A stretch of 64,000 bases of DNA from Setomelanomma holmii (GCA_010015745.1 ML978163.1:372001-436000); one strand, 5' to 3'; shown: positions 1-11,410, counted from the stretch's first letter. Notes: generated by a model not told the origin, from the sequence alone. Made by a program: numbers and translations.

Positions 1-165
1 GGCCCGTCTGCGCAGAAAGGATACTACAATGGACTTGGAGCCAGCAAGTTTACAATCATTTGAACGGGGACAAATTAGAGAGTCGGTATCCCAAGCTTAG
101 CACACAGCGCGACCATCCCCGGCCTCCCTCTCAGCAAGTGTTCATTAGCAGTAACTATAACGAGT

Positions 166-820
166 TCAACTTGTCAGCCAAACAATGATTGCACCGTGGA
201 AGGTAGTTAACACAACGAGCAACCCGGTCCCAACGCTGAATGCGAGTTCAATATCACCCAGGACAATATCGATCGCCACCCCAACCACACTCGCCAATAC
301 GAGTGGGAACAGCAACCAGACTGATGCTGCAAGCCCGTCCAACTCATCGAACATGCACCACATCTGCTTCTTTCCATCAATTTGGTTTTTGTGGCCTGCG
401 AGGAGGTATGTTTGAATGTCTCGTGTGCCGGACATAGCAACCGTTGGCTCGCGGAAGAGCTTGGTGAAGAAGTCATCCTTCAATGGTCGTGCGACACGAA
501 GCGCCGCAAGGACTTGGGCTTCGGTATCGTGCAGCTGCCCGTCTCGTCAGTAAGTATTAGTCAATTCAGACAGAAGATTGACTCACCCCACAAGCAGCAG
601 CCGTCCCAAAGGCAAATCGACAAATCGTGAGTATGCGGTATACTTTGACAAAAACTTCGAATTTTCCAAACATTTCTTCTCTCAATATATTTCGGAGACG
701 CTCGAGAAATGCTTGATCATCTTCCTGCGCGTAGATCTCAAGTCGAAGCACGCAGTACCTGCGACTGTCATCAGGCATGAGGATGGTAAATATGCTGGAC
801 GGTGCATGTGCGGAAGCCAT
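166..820 (-). CDS. Hypothetical small membrane protein, two exons
   Basis: I read two exons, 820-587 and 534-166, joined in phase across a 52-base intron with a GTGAGT donor, a TGACTAAT branch-like site and a CAG acceptor; the product is about 200 residues. The N-terminal half is soluble and charged. The last third carries two strongly hydrophobic segments separated by a short acidic loop, at roughly residues 147-164 and 175-198, so the protein is probably anchored with both helices at its C-terminus. A 49-base intron with a weak GTGGGG donor would also keep the frame and add two residues. I do not recognise the family. The arrangement resembles fungal proteins of unknown function with C-terminal helix pairs, but that is only resemblance. 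Confidence 0.5.
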
Positions 821-1302
821 TCGGAAGGAGACACGACTGATAGACGAGCCAGTGAATTGTATATGTCCACGCAGCGCCGGTATAAAAGTTAGGAGCCATG
901 ATAGTCTGGCGGATGTTCGTATTTATTGCAGTTCCTCAGCTTCATCCACGGACACTACTAGTAGTGTAGTGGAGTGGAGACCAGTCTTGTGCGAAGAGCA
1001 CTATTTGTCTGTTTGGTTCACAGGGAGGGCTGAGACAATTACAATGTATTCGAAAAGAGGGCGCACAACTTTTGACATGTTCTTGGAACCATATTCGAGT
1101 TCGATACCCATTTTTTGCAATTTCCCGATGCGGCGTATTGACATGGGCAAGTTCTGGAGATCAGGCTGAAACACACAATTTGTGTGTTCGCGAACTTTGT
1201 GCATGATGGTGGCGCTCAGCTTCTGCGAGCAAAAACCACGCGCTCCACGACACTCAAACAGTGCGATCTCATGTCAACGAGGAACAAAGAGTACGTGATA
1301 CA
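821..1302. other. Intergenic, nothing recognised
   Basis: About 480 bases between divergently oriented genes. The short open frames here have no recognisable domain and no splice partners. It presumably holds both promoters. Confidence 0.4.
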
Positions 1303-2373
1303 ATGTCCGACATACCTGCCACTGAGCAAGCATTCGGAGTGCAAGAGGGTTCTTCCGCATGCGACACAGCTCCAAGCGACTCTCAGAGAGATTCTCGTTA
1401 CAGATATTCAACAACTGGAGAGACTGCTGAATCTTCTTGGGCACATCATACCGATCCGACTCAGTATGATCAAGATCACATATCTCTGGACGAGCCGGAG
1501 TCACACAAGCAATGCTACACCGCTTCGCAAAGAGAGCCTTCCACTGTGGGCACGAATGGTTTCGGAGGAGGTAACCGCATATATCTTGAAACGTTCGGAA
1601 TGGATGATCCAGAAGTGTCTGGAAGCTGCCCAAGTTTCGATGCAATCGACCACTCTCACTCAACCTATGCTGAGTCGCAAATGGACATTTTAGGATATTC
1701 TTCCCACTCTTCGCACCTTCACGAGATAATTGCCTGGCACCATATGGCAGCAGATCTGCATGGAGATCCCTGGAGCCCAGTGGGTATTGCTGATCTTGAG
1801 ACTCCCAACTATAAGATCCCAAGACGAGCCTCTCGAAAATCAGGGAAGGTCATACAAAGAGATACAAGTTCCAGCAGCTCTTACACCGGGCCTTCCGCAG
1901 GTATACACGATCACAACGGACAGTCTATATGGTGGACGCGTGAAGACATTGACAGGAGCACAGACACTTCTTTTGACGCTTATGCAATGAGCGTCATGTG
2001 TGACAGCATGGCGACCTTGAGGCCAATGTCCGCGCAGGGCCAATGTACGGGAGGTATGTACCAACATTATAATTTCGCAGGTACATGCTGACCATTTCAA
2101 ATTTCGGAAGACTGGCCTTCTCCTACATCTTCGGTCTGCAGTCTTACACGGTCCGGTGTTCCTGATAGCCTCAAATGCTTAGAGTCGTATTGCCAGGTTC
2201 GGTTTTAAGGGAAGTATCGGCGAGGTAATCTTCAACGCCATATGCGCCTGAAGCATGGGTTCTCGGAAAAGCTCTATTTTTGCAGTGGAGAAAGGTGCGG
2301 GAAATTTTTCAAGCGGCAAGATGCTCGCTTAAACCACACCCGAAAGCGACACCCTGAGCTTGTGCGTGATTAA
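1303..2373 (+). pseudogene. C2H2 zinc-finger protein gene with an in-frame stop in finger 1
   Basis: One reading frame runs from the ATG at 1303 to TAA at 2371-2373, interrupted only by TGA at 2089-2091 and TAA at 2206-2208. The N-terminal 250 codons are low-complexity, rich in Ser, Asp and His. The C-terminus encodes two C2H2 fingers: finger 1 at 2176-2265 (C-x4-C, then a YRRGNLQRH segment, then H) and finger 2 at about 2280-2355 (C-x4-C-x12-H-x4-H). YRRGNL is typical of a fungal C2H2 group. The TGA lies inside a possible 57-base intron at 2054-2110 (GTATGT donor, CTGAC branch site, AAG acceptor) that preserves frame. The TAA falls between the second cysteine and YRRGNL, with no intron that removes it and keeps the cysteines. 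It probably encoded a DNA-binding protein and is now broken. Confidence 0.5.
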
Positions 2374-2400
2374 AGGATATCGCAGCCTCGCACTTTAACT

Positions 2401-3776
2401 ATGGAAGTCAGTAGACCTTCAGCGGGAATGATGGAAGACCACACGTGTAAAGACTCCGCAGCCAGCACCGCGTCGCACAACAAGCCACTTGAGTGCCCAA
2501 ATAATGACCGGACGCCGGATATTGCAAGGGCCAAGCAACAAGCACCAAGTGAGCAATCAACCACAGCTCAGATTAACGAGAACCGTAACTGTCCCGAGCA
2601 GCACCAATCCTGTTGATGCGTCATAAAGAGCGTATTTTCAAATGATTTGGAGGGCGACGGCTCTAACAGCCGTCTGCAGTTCGGAGCGCCTTTGGCACTT
2701 CTGGTCAAGCACGACACGAGTCAGAGCGACGAAGGAACGAATGCAGACGTAACTGCTAAGGCCTTGTGCGAGTCTACCGATGTTATCGATAACCTAGAGG
2801 GAATCGATATCTCTAGTCAGCAATATTCTGACAATTATGGGCCTTCGCTTCCCGCGATCAAGGTTGAGAGAACCCCAAGGAGCGCTGAAGAAACACGCAG
2901 GGCCAATACTACCTCACCTGAACCCGAAAGCCACGGAGATGACTCAATGACTGTCACTCAACTGAAACCTATTAGCCTTTATCAATGGCTGGTCACTGTT
3001 GGGGTGCGGACTTGTGGCAATAGCTCGCAGAGCACGCAAAGCACTCCCTTGTCTTCGAACAAGAGTACCGAGGCATCGTCATCTGCCACAAAATCGTCCG
3101 CTGACTCCAAAAGGTCGCTGGAACACTCACCACATGATGATGATGGTAATACAAGGCGGAAAAGAAGGCCACGTCTCCTGCTAGACCATGGTGAGGTTGC
3201 AGCAGAAAATGTACCCTTGCCCTTTCCCGAAAAAGGCATCAAGACGACATACTCGATGCTGGAACTTCGTGTTCGAAAAGAATAAATTCTCGGATCTTAA
3301 GTAAGTGAAATGTTCGTTCGTCACGAAGTCAATCACCTCGGCTAATCAAGACTCCAGGCAGCATTTTGCACGACGTCATCTTGTTCCTCTGCACTGCCCA
3401 AGATGTGGAGTGGAGTTCATCGGGGATCAAAGACACACCCAGCGAGATGCCCATCTATGTCAGCGTCCACAATGTCAAGATGTGGATCTAATGGGACGAT
3501 GGAGCGGTACATACCTGATCAATGGGAAGAGATTCAAGAGAAACAAGCCAAAAACAATTGCGAAACATGACTACTGGATGTACATCTACGACATCCTATT
3601 CATTGGCCAACCTCTATCCGGCCATCCATGTAAGGCCATTCTGTTAAGCACAATCGCGTTTGAACTAATGATATATAGTTCACGAAGACTACAAAGCCCT
3701 TGAGGCTCGAATTATGATTGACAACATCTGTTGCAGTGAATGCAGTGAATCAAAAGGTAACCGCGCGAAGCAGTAA
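2401..3776 (+). pseudogene. Second C2H2-type zinc-finger protein gene, probably disrupted
   Basis: An ATG at 2401 opens a frame that reads to 3285, broken only by TGA at 2614-2616. A frame change, from an unresolved intron or a frameshift near 3220-3270, then leads into a segment with C-W-x-F at about 3260 and exons 3358-3629 and 3679-3776, bounded by clean introns 3301-3357 (GTAAGT...CAG) and 3630-3678 (GTAAGG, CTAAT branch, TAG). The exons encode a conserved fungal pattern: LKQHFARRH, then HCPRC, a later histidine and cysteines, and W-x3-YDILFIG followed by a GHPF motif. This matches the widespread fungal zinc-finger family with RRH...P..C.RC and W..iY..LFP motifs. It may be a regulator; the TGA and the frame problem make a working product doubtful. 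Lies 28 bases after the preceding C2H2 gene. Confidence 0.45.
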
Positions 3777-3914
3777 GTCAAGTGTGAAACCGCGCAGGGC
3801 AGTAAATCTGAGTATCATGTGCTGTATTGTTCTGTTCCGTTGGTGATGACCTCTTCCCAGGCCATCAGCAGCGTCTGTTTACATGACGTATTTATGATCC
3901 AGTTCAGGTAAGAG

Positions 3915-4537
3915 GTGCTTGATATGATGAGGAAGCAGCATCAGACCGCCAGCACGTGGCACACGTGGTGCGCTCCTCTCATAAACCGTCACAACATCAC
4001 TACCGCAGTGACGAACAACATCATGCCATTCGTCACTTCCCATGGCACGCTGAGTAGTGCCCCGGCTCCAAACACATTCGACTTGACACAATGTCTCAGG
4101 CATTTGGTTGAAGCAGGCGTCAGCACTGGATTTGCCTCCGCTGGGATCACAATCGATCACACCCCGTTCACCCTTCCCTTGCCCCCCTCCACCGCCACAG
4201 AAACTGCCTCAAATCTGCGTGGACTCACTGAATCTGCGGCCATACATACACCGTACTCACAGCAGCAAGCTCACTCTGCCGCTTGGAGTCAAACATCGAC
4301 CACGATCAGGACGCGGACAGTACTGATCATGAGACGATGGACACCGATACGACTCCAACGCCGAGTTTTGAGGGCACTTGCGAAGATGAGCAAGCTGATG
4401 ATCGTTTAACGCCGCGCTCCGGCAGTCCGTCGATGAGTTCGGACATGTCCTGGCTGGATAACTCTTTCTTCCTAGACAACGCGGGCGAACCTATCACCCT
4501 GTTGGCGATTGATTGGTCAACGTTACCCTCACAATAG
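3915..4537 (+). other. Possible 3' coding part of the zinc-finger gene or separate hypothetical gene
   Basis: Two overlapping plus-strand frames, 3915-4409 and 4283-4537, look protein-like (Thr/Pro/Ser-rich, then a strongly acidic Asp/Glu/Ser stretch ending in a hydrophobic segment with LLAIDWSTL). Reading from one into the other needs a frame change near 4290-4310. No domain is recognisable. Similar acidic tails occur in fungal zinc-finger regulators, so this could be the C-terminal part of the preceding gene, but I cannot find a convincing splice path to it. Confidence 0.25.
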
Positions 4538-4797
4538 TCACGCTAGGGAAATTCGACCCAGCACAAGAGAACTTCTATGCACCTCTCGTACAGTTCAGAA
4601 ACTCGGTGATACGTCCGAGCTTGCCTTACAACAACAGCGCGAGTACAGCCAAAATGACGACACCAACTTGTAAAAGCCCCTTGAAGGTAGACGGGAGGTA
4701 CTTTTCTTGGAGTTTGAAAAATTGCACGTCTGGATGTACCCTCATTGTTGTGTCGTTGTGCGTTGAAGATAGGACCTTGTTGTACGATCTCCGGCTT

Positions 4798-5177
4798 TCA
4801 CGTTAGTACCCGCGCCTCTTGAATCAAGAAGAGCGTCATATTTCGCGCTACGCCTTTACGGAGATGTGCTTGACAGGTGCGCATAGATTTGAGTTCGGCG
4901 TGCTCTAGGGCTGCGAATTGGGGTGAGTTGCGGTATTGGCAATTAAGAAGGGAAGTAGAAGCGGGCGGGGCGTACAGAGCTCTTTAGTAGTACCACAGCC
5001 CTGTAACTCCCCCTCGGCCGTTCTTGGCGTGTAGAAAGATATACTTGGTCGGTACAAGGCTGAGAGGTCGAGGATATGTCCACTTTCTGCTGGTTCGGAG
5101 GATTGCATGTCCTGCACGTGTTCTGTGAGGAGAGCGAGAACGTCTGGGGCGGTGATGTTTTCATTCTGAATGATCAT
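4798..5177 (-). pseudogene. GNAT-family N-acetyltransferase, truncated
   Basis: Exons 5177-4976 and 4910-4798 join across a 65-base intron (GTACGC donor, TTCGCAG acceptor) in exact phase. The product of 104 residues begins like small GNAT enzymes: an EHVQDM segment, an LDLSAL segment, a GCGTTKEL strand, then E-L-K-S-M-R-T and an acetyl-CoA-loop-like H-L-R-K-G-V-A with a following helix. These enzymes transfer acetyl from acetyl-CoA to an amine; substrates of this subgroup are mostly unknown. The usual family length is about 150-165 residues. Here the frame stops after the EAR of the last helix, and the expected downstream LSLETGS strand is not found in the next few hundred bases. The core fold is therefore incomplete and I call it a remnant. 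Confidence 0.55.
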
Positions 5178-5518
5178 GTTGGAAGTGTTGCGAGAGATGA
5201 TGCATTGGTTTTAGACCGCTCGAGTAGGAGTCTGAGAAATGAATTGTAGTCAATACCACGCCCTACCCATTGCTCAAGCCAAACCGAATACGGATAGTAC
5301 TGTCGAGTTCAGCGCAGCAGACCCAAGTGTAACGCGTAGACTTGAAGCCGTCACGGGCAAAGTGAACGTGTCTGTTTGTCGATTCTTTACATTGATTTCT
5401 TCAACAAGTTTGTATGATACAGATCACGAGCCAGAACACCAGTCCCCTCGCAATGCCTAATACATATCCCAACCTCACAATTTGAGTGCCATCAAATCGT
5501 CCATCTGGGTATCTCAAC
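5178..5518. other. Intergenic, nothing recognised
   Basis: About 340 bases between the GNAT remnant and the 3' end of the carboxypeptidase gene. No coding signal beyond short frames. Confidence 0.35.
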
Positions 5519-7202
5519 CTATCCCCAGAACTCACCACCTAACCACCTGTTCAGCATCTCAAGCGACGCCTCAGGCTGGTCGTAGGGCACCATGTGGCCA
5601 CCAGCATGAAGCTTCAAGAAGGTGAAGTTGCCATGGCTCTTGACCTGACCGACCGTCTTGCCGTCACCATCGATCTTGAAGTCCTCCATCTTTGCGTTCT
5701 TATACTCCTTCTGGCCGGGCCACTCGAGAGCCTCAGTCCAGGCCTTGTTGCCGAGCCAGTTGCAGATGTAGTCGGCATCACCAGCGTAGATCAAGACTGG
5801 AATCTCCTCGAGGATGCTGGGGACGACGCGGTGGTATGGCTTCATCCAGTCACCCTGGAGAAGGAAATTGCGGTTGATATCAAAGTTGCAAGACTCGTAA
5901 GAAGAGACCTCGGCACCAACGGCCTTCATGACCTCCTTCTTGTTGAGGTAGCCCTGTATCCAGTCAAGCTCGTCATAGCAAAGAGAGTTGCTACCGCATG
6001 GCTTGCGAACATCATAGACGTTCTGGCCAGTGCGCTGGTATGGCCCAATCATGGCGTTGTTGCAGTAGATCGAGGCAGGAACGCAAGACCAGACAGACTC
6101 GGAGTTGTAGCAGTTCTCGATCAGGCTAGCGCAACGCGGGTAGGCGTTGTCCATGGACTGGCAAGTACCCTCGTCGAGGACAGCGGGCCAGCCACCCTCA
6201 CCGCAGGCCATGGGGCGGTAGTACTCGTATTGGGTAAGACCATCGGTCAGACCGTTGCCAATAAGGACGGACTGGAGGTTGATGTTGCGCTTCTTGTGGG
6301 ACAGAATCTCTGAGGCGAAGACTGGGATGTAGTGGCCAGCGTATGACTCGCCAGAGATGTGGAAGCTCTGCTTGGAGTATTCGGGGAACTGCTTGAAGAA
6401 GAGAGTGAGAAGAGCGTAGATGTCCTTGCCAGCAGCAACAGTGTTGCTAACCGAACCGCTCGAGTATGAGTAGCCAACGTTGACGGGCTGGTCAAGGAAG
6501 ATGACGGAGGCATTGGCGTTCCACGAGTAGTCGTTGTGCTTGATCTTCTGGTCTTTTGTGATGGAAGCAGGGCCGAGCTCCATGAAGAGACCCGTGAGCG
6601 ATGAGCACCCTGGGCCGCCGTTGAGCCAGAGCACTACGGGGTCGTTCTTGGGGTCATTTCGCGACTCAAAGAACCCTAGATGACATTAGATCCGGTGGCG
6701 AACATGGTAGTTACTCGGGTTACTCACAGTAGAACAAGTGCTTGTCCTCCTCGTTGTCATCAAGGTAACCGCTGTATTGCTTGACTTTGTCGACACCGAG
6801 GACGCTGGGGTCGACCTTCTTGACCCTGAGGTCGTACTGCTCGAGCTTGCCGTCAATCTCGCGCTCCTTCTCGCCCTGGGCATTCTCGATCCAGACGTTC
6901 TGGATGTCAGCGCCCTTGACAACATGGTCCCACTCGCTGTCGTGCTTGCGGGTATGTGGCTTAGGCGATGAGAAGAAGGCGGCCTTCTCGAAGCTCTCGG
7001 GGAACATCATGGCCACCTCATCCCAAGTGGCGCGGGCCTCGCCTGTGAGCGACTTGAGGCTCTCCTCGAGGTTGTGGAGCGGCTTTGACCAGGCATTCTC
7101 CTTGAGCTCGCTGAAAGAATCGGGGAACTTGAGGACTTGCTGCTGTGGCGCGACAGCAGCAGACGCGGCGCCGACAAGCAGCGCCGAGGTAGCGACCTTC
7201 AT
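5519..7202 (-). CDS. cpyA: Vacuolar serine carboxypeptidase Y
   Basis: Exons 7202-6728 and 6675-5519, joined at a phase-1 intron of 52 bases (GTGAGT...TAG) that restores a tryptophan, give 543 residues, the usual length for fungal carboxypeptidase Y precursors. Residues 1-18 are a signal peptide, followed by a propeptide of about 110 residues. The mature enzyme has the S10 family substrate motif LNGGPGCSS, the catalytic serine in GESYAGHY, the aspartate in AGDADYICNW and the histidine in GGHMVPYDQP. It removes C-terminal amino acids from peptides in the vacuole and is made as a zymogen that passes through the secretory pathway. The start was chosen because the signal peptide follows directly. 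Divergent from the Sdo1 gene. Confidence 0.95.
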
Positions 7203-7792
7203 AATGGGTGGTTGTAGAGCTACCGGAGCTCAGAGAGTGGTGGTGGTGAGATGGGGAGAGAGTGCTCCGATGAATGAACAAAGAAGCACGAGAGAGATGA
7301 TGGACTGGGAGAGGAGGGATGGGGCGAGAGAGATGGGATGTGGAAGCTTGGGGATAGTATTGGGGAGCTCGTGTGGAGGAGCTGGCCAGGCAACTGGCTG
7401 GTGACTGGATGACGCAGCTTATCGGCGTGGCTGGGGATCAGTCCGAGCGCGTATCACGCGGGCTTAGCGTTTCACGATAGCTTCAGTCGCGCCTTTGGAA
7501 GGTCAAGCGATGCCTTTGTAAACACACCGAATGCATCATCACCTGAGTCGCGTTCATTAGTGAAGTCTGCGCTTCATCCAGCGATGCATGCTGTGCGATT
7601 GCCCTCGGATGCTGTGAATGCCGCGGCAGTTACCGTCTACGGACTAGCGTCAATCAGCCTTGCGGTGAATCATTCTGAGCCGTGGGAGCGATGATGCACC
7701 CCACCAAAATGACCGCCAACTTTTATATACTACGAGCAACATACAGCTCACCACCACAACACATACAAAAATACCCACCATAGTGATTCAAG
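7203..7792. promoter_or_regulatory. Shared divergent promoter of carboxypeptidase Y and Sdo1, TATA-like element
   Basis: About 590 bases separate two divergent start codons. A TATA-like TTTTATATAC at about 7730-7739 lies some 55-60 bases upstream of the Sdo1 ATG, followed by an A/C-rich leader of the kind common in fungal 5' UTRs. Confidence 0.35.
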
Positions 7793-8735
7793 ATGCCTGT
7801 CGGAATCAACCAGCCATCAAATCAGATCAAGCTCACCAACGTGTCGCTGGTGCGCATGAAGAAAGGTGCACAAACACGGCACAACTTCCGCCATGCGCAA
7901 AACTAACATCATCCGGACAGGCAAGAAGCGCTTCGAGATCGCATGCTACAAGAACAAAGTCCTCGAATACCGTAACCGCATCGAGACCGACCTCTCCAAC
8001 GTCCTGCAAATCGAGAATGTCTTCCTCAACGTCTCAAAAGGCCAAGTCGCACCTAAAGCCGATCTCGAAAAAGCCTTCCCCAAGAAGTTCCTGGACGACA
8101 TCATAAAAGACATTCTGGAGAACGGCGAGCTCCAAGTCGGCGAAAAGGAACGCAACGCCGAACTCGAGCGCACCAAAAACGAAGTCATCGATATCGTCGC
8201 CGGTAAACTAGTCGACCCCAAAACGAAACGCGTCTACACAAGCGGCATGATTGAGAAGGCACTCGACCAGTTAAGCAGCCAAGCCGCGACGCAAACACAA
8301 TCAGCAGACAAGAAAGAAGAAGACGGCGAAGACAAGGGCAAAGCAAAAGACCTACCTAAATGGACGGGCATCGTTACCACAAAATCAGCAAAATCCCAGG
8401 CCCTCTTCGCCATGAAAACGCTCATCGCACACCAACCCATCCCTGTCGCACGCATGCAAATGAAACTCCGCGTCACATGCCCGACCTCGGTGCTCAAGCA
8501 AGCCGCCAAGACAGCGCCGAAAGCCAGCGACGACAAGTCTTCGGGGACTGTCAAGGACGCGATACTGAGTTTCATGGAGAACATCGAGAGCCAAGATACC
8601 GTCGGTGCGGAATGGGAGGCCGTAGGGCTCGTGGAGCCCGGCACGTTCAAGGGGCTGAATGAGCTGATTGAGGGCCAGACGAAAGGCAGGGGGAATGTGG
8701 AAGTGTTGGAGATGGCGGTTGGCGCGGACGATTGA
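7793..8735 (+). CDS. SDO1: Ribosome maturation protein Sdo1 (SBDS family)
   Basis: Exon 7793-7865 and exon 7921-8735 are joined by a 55-base intron (GTGCAC donor, CAG acceptor, CTAAC branch) to give 295 residues. The N-terminal SBDS (FYSH) domain is clear: KLTNVSLVRMKKG, KRFEIACYKNKV, LQIENVFLNVSKG. The central helical domain and a C-terminal ferredoxin-like domain with the G-T-F-K-G-L-N-E-L-I segment follow. Sdo1 acts with the GTPase Efl1 to release Tif6/eIF6 from nascent 60S subunits in the cytoplasm. Compared with about 250 residues in yeast, the extra length lies partly in a charged Gln/Lys/Glu-rich linker near residues 160-185. A short first exon ending just after the first conserved strand supports the start. 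Confidence 0.95.
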
Positions 8736-9787
8736 GTGGTGACACGTCACGTCGCGCTGAGACGCGGACGCGAAGATGGAGCGAACGCACGACTTCACGT
8801 GTTGGACGCGGGTGGACTAATCAGGAAGAGAAATGGGCTGTGGGTCGTGGAGGATCGTGAGAATAAAAAGCGCAGGGTTGTATGGCGTGCGATGTGCAAT
8901 GCTGCACCGTGGCTGCTCCTCGCTCGCTGCCTCACTTCAGGCAATGCTGCGCCGATAGCTGTCCGAAGACTGCAGGATTGCATGAGAGATTCGAGCACGG
9001 CATGTACTTGTTACTCTGCTGCATGGCTTGAGCAGCGTGCAAATGTGTGTCGAGATGATGATGATTCATGATTGCTGCAAAGCAACCAATATCATATAAA
9101 TCAAGGCTTAGTCACCATCCGCGTGGGAAAGATCCTCACAATCTCCCAAAAGCTCTTTCCTCCACATCAGTCGTGCCTTCCTGCCGTAATCGTGCATTTC
9201 CTGTTCCGGCAACACCTTCACTATCTAAACCCAGCATCCTTGCTGCATGAGCCTCATCTACTGGTACCACGACACCCCTAGCTCGCATCTCGAACATTCC
9301 TCCAATCTTCGCAACGGTTTTCTTGAGGTGCATTGTGATCCATTCATCTTGCGACAGCTGTTGCGCAGGTGCATGAGAGATGCATGATGGCGTGGGGTAA
9401 TACGACTCATTTTCCGAGATTCGCGCGGATGAATAGTCGTTGTCGATGCATGTTCACTTGGATTTACGAATGCGTGCGTGCTGAATGCAAAATGTTGCGC
9501 AGTAGAAGCCGTCAAGCTAGATTTGCCAATACCAGATGTGAGATTCGTTACTGCTAGTTGTACATGTAATGCTATATCGTCAAGTCATACCCATGCTCAT
9601 GCTCCAAGTCATGCAAAGCGCCTTTACCCTGTTCGTAGATGCGTATATCGTAAGGTCGTGAGTCGTAGTCGTAAATGCGTGCTCAAATTTCAGATTCCAA
9701 CACGTGTACCCTTAAATTGTGTGGAAACGTAGAGAGAATGTCCAATCCGTGGTGACACCGGATCGCGTCTGTGTCCATGAGGTGACT
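8736..9787. other. Intergenic, nothing recognised
   Basis: About 1 kb between the 3' ends of two convergent genes. Short frames exist on both strands (for example 9136-9333 minus) without domain, codon bias or splice support. I see no RNA gene or repeat. Confidence 0.4.
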
Positions 9788-10426
9788 TCAATCCCACCAT
9801 CGTCGATTCAGCACGCGGCCATTGTCGCTCAAGATGGCCAGCACCTCGGCACTGCAGGTGCGAACGCCCCAGATGCGCTCGACGGGCTCCGCGATTGACA
9901 TCCAGTCTAAGCCACGTACATCGTGTAGGTCCAGCACAGCTCGGACCAGCCAGGGCGAATACATGGGATAACTCTTGTCTTGATATAGAAATGGCGACGA
10001 GGGCTCCTCAATGGGTGTCGCATCTTCATATGTGATGGACTGGCAGAAGGTCAGAGGATGTGGGCGTTGTCGCTCTCCTACCGTAGGAAGTAGCGGCGAG
10101 TCCGACATGAGGTCCATCTCACCCTCGGAGTCGGTCGGCGAGCTGGCGAAGGATGAACTGCTCGATGCTTCGGACATGATCGACTCCTCGCTCATCTTTG
10201 TATGGAGTGGAAAGAGGGCGTTGACTGGCTGTAGCGCGCCTTGTTCTGCTACCTTGAGAACATCGTGATGTGGGAGTGCCTTGGTCTCAATGGCACCTGT
10301 TGATTTGGAGTATGGCGACTCTTCAATTGGCGTAACACTGATACGAGATGAGGGCGTGTCGAACGACTGTGATCGTATTCGCACCTTGGGCGAGGGGGTT
10401 CGCGGTGGTACAATTATGGAGGCCAT
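9788..10426 (-). CDS. Hypothetical protein, 212 residues
   Basis: A single uninterrupted frame starting at an ATG. The first two thirds are disordered: Pro/Ser-rich SP/TP motifs (likely phosphorylation sites), a serine run around residue 90, then an acidic segment. The last 70 residues are more ordered, with a compact Trp-rich C-terminus (P-W-L-V-R-A-V-L-D-L-H-D, then D-W-M-S-I-A, ending in R-R-W-W-D), which looks like a small conserved domain. I do not recognise the family. The contrast between a disordered N-terminus and a folded end, the clean start and the lack of internal stops argue for a real gene. Confidence 0.6.
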   Translation of the reverse strand: MASIIVPPRTPSPKVRIRSQSFDTPSSRISVTPIEESPYSKSTGAIETKALPHHDVLKVAEQGALQPVNALFPLHTKMSEESIMSEASSSSSFASSPTDSEGEMDLMSDSPLLPTVGERQRPHPLTFCQSITYEDATPIEEPSSPFLYQDKSYPMYSPWLVRAVLDLHDVRGLDWMSIAEPVERIWGVRTCSAEVLAILSDNGRVLNRRWWD

Positions 10427-11410
10427 ACCGCAGCGACAGTTTTACTGGCACTGACCGCGGACTCAGGGACTGTGACCTGAAATAGTCTGACACTCAGCTT
10501 GAAGATTGCCTCTCCTGAGTAAAGATTGTATCAATCGCGCTCATCCGAGCCATGCGGCCTTTTGCTGGCCCTGCATATCGATATGCAACCACGCCACGGG
10601 ACCAACAACGCTCATCCATTCATGCCCATGCTTATGCAGGCCACTGTGGAGATTGCAGGGCCTTTGGATCCTGTCGTTCGAGGCTGGCGCTTTGCGGAGA
10701 AGATTGACAGATGCGACTGGTCTGAAAAGGGCGATGTTGCAGCTCTCATGGGAGACAACGCACTCCACACTTGGCGTGCAAGGCGCAAATATTGAGAGTC
10801 TGGAAAACGGGCTGAATTGGAGCATGTCAGCAGTAATATTAAGAAATGGTGTGCGCTGTCTCAACTGATCGTCCTGTGGATAGTATAAGGCTTTGGGTGA
10901 GGTTGTCGTATGCGTTTTCCGAAACTAGGAATTGAAGACAGAGTTACGATAGTCGCAACGAAGTACCCTGTTGGCCGTTAGCGGTCCGTCCCGATCAGCC
11001 GACCTATCTTCGGCTGTCGTGAGACTCCAAAGCAGGAGGCTTAACTTAGACAAGTCTGTGAGTGACGTGGAGCACGTATGCTGGTCGAAGATGCGGCCAT
11101 GCCGGCTTGCGGCCAATCGGCCATTGTGCTCTGGGTGTGAAGGGTCGAGGCGTAGTACGTGCAGAGCATTGGAAAGAAGATACTGCGGGAAAGATGCTGA
11201 ACGTAATGAAATGGAAGCTGAAAGTGTGATTTTGTTACAGGTTGTCTCGGCCAACCTTTAGCCGTGGTATTTCATCACCGTCCCATGTCGTGCATACCGC
11301 ATGTGTAAGTGAGAAAAGCCAATGAAAGCCGTTTGATAAACACCGTAAGTGCACCACCCGATTCAAAGAAGCCATGTCCAGCCCCAGCTGCCCAGCGCAA
11401 GCGAAAACCT
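10427..11410. other. Intergenic, nothing recognised
   Basis: About 980 bases upstream of one minus-strand gene and downstream of the S18 gene. Several frames of 80-120 codons overlap on both strands, none with a recognisable domain. Confidence 0.35.

Noticed and set aside
2054..2080. 27-base GTATGT...CGCAG intron
   Set aside because: It is too short for a fungal intron; the 57-base alternative ending at 2110 contains a branch site.
5594..6313. 239-codon plus-strand frame
   Set aside because: It is antisense to the well-supported carboxypeptidase Y exon 2.
9136..9333. 65-codon minus-strand frame
   Set aside because: It is short, lacks a recognisable domain and has no partner exon.
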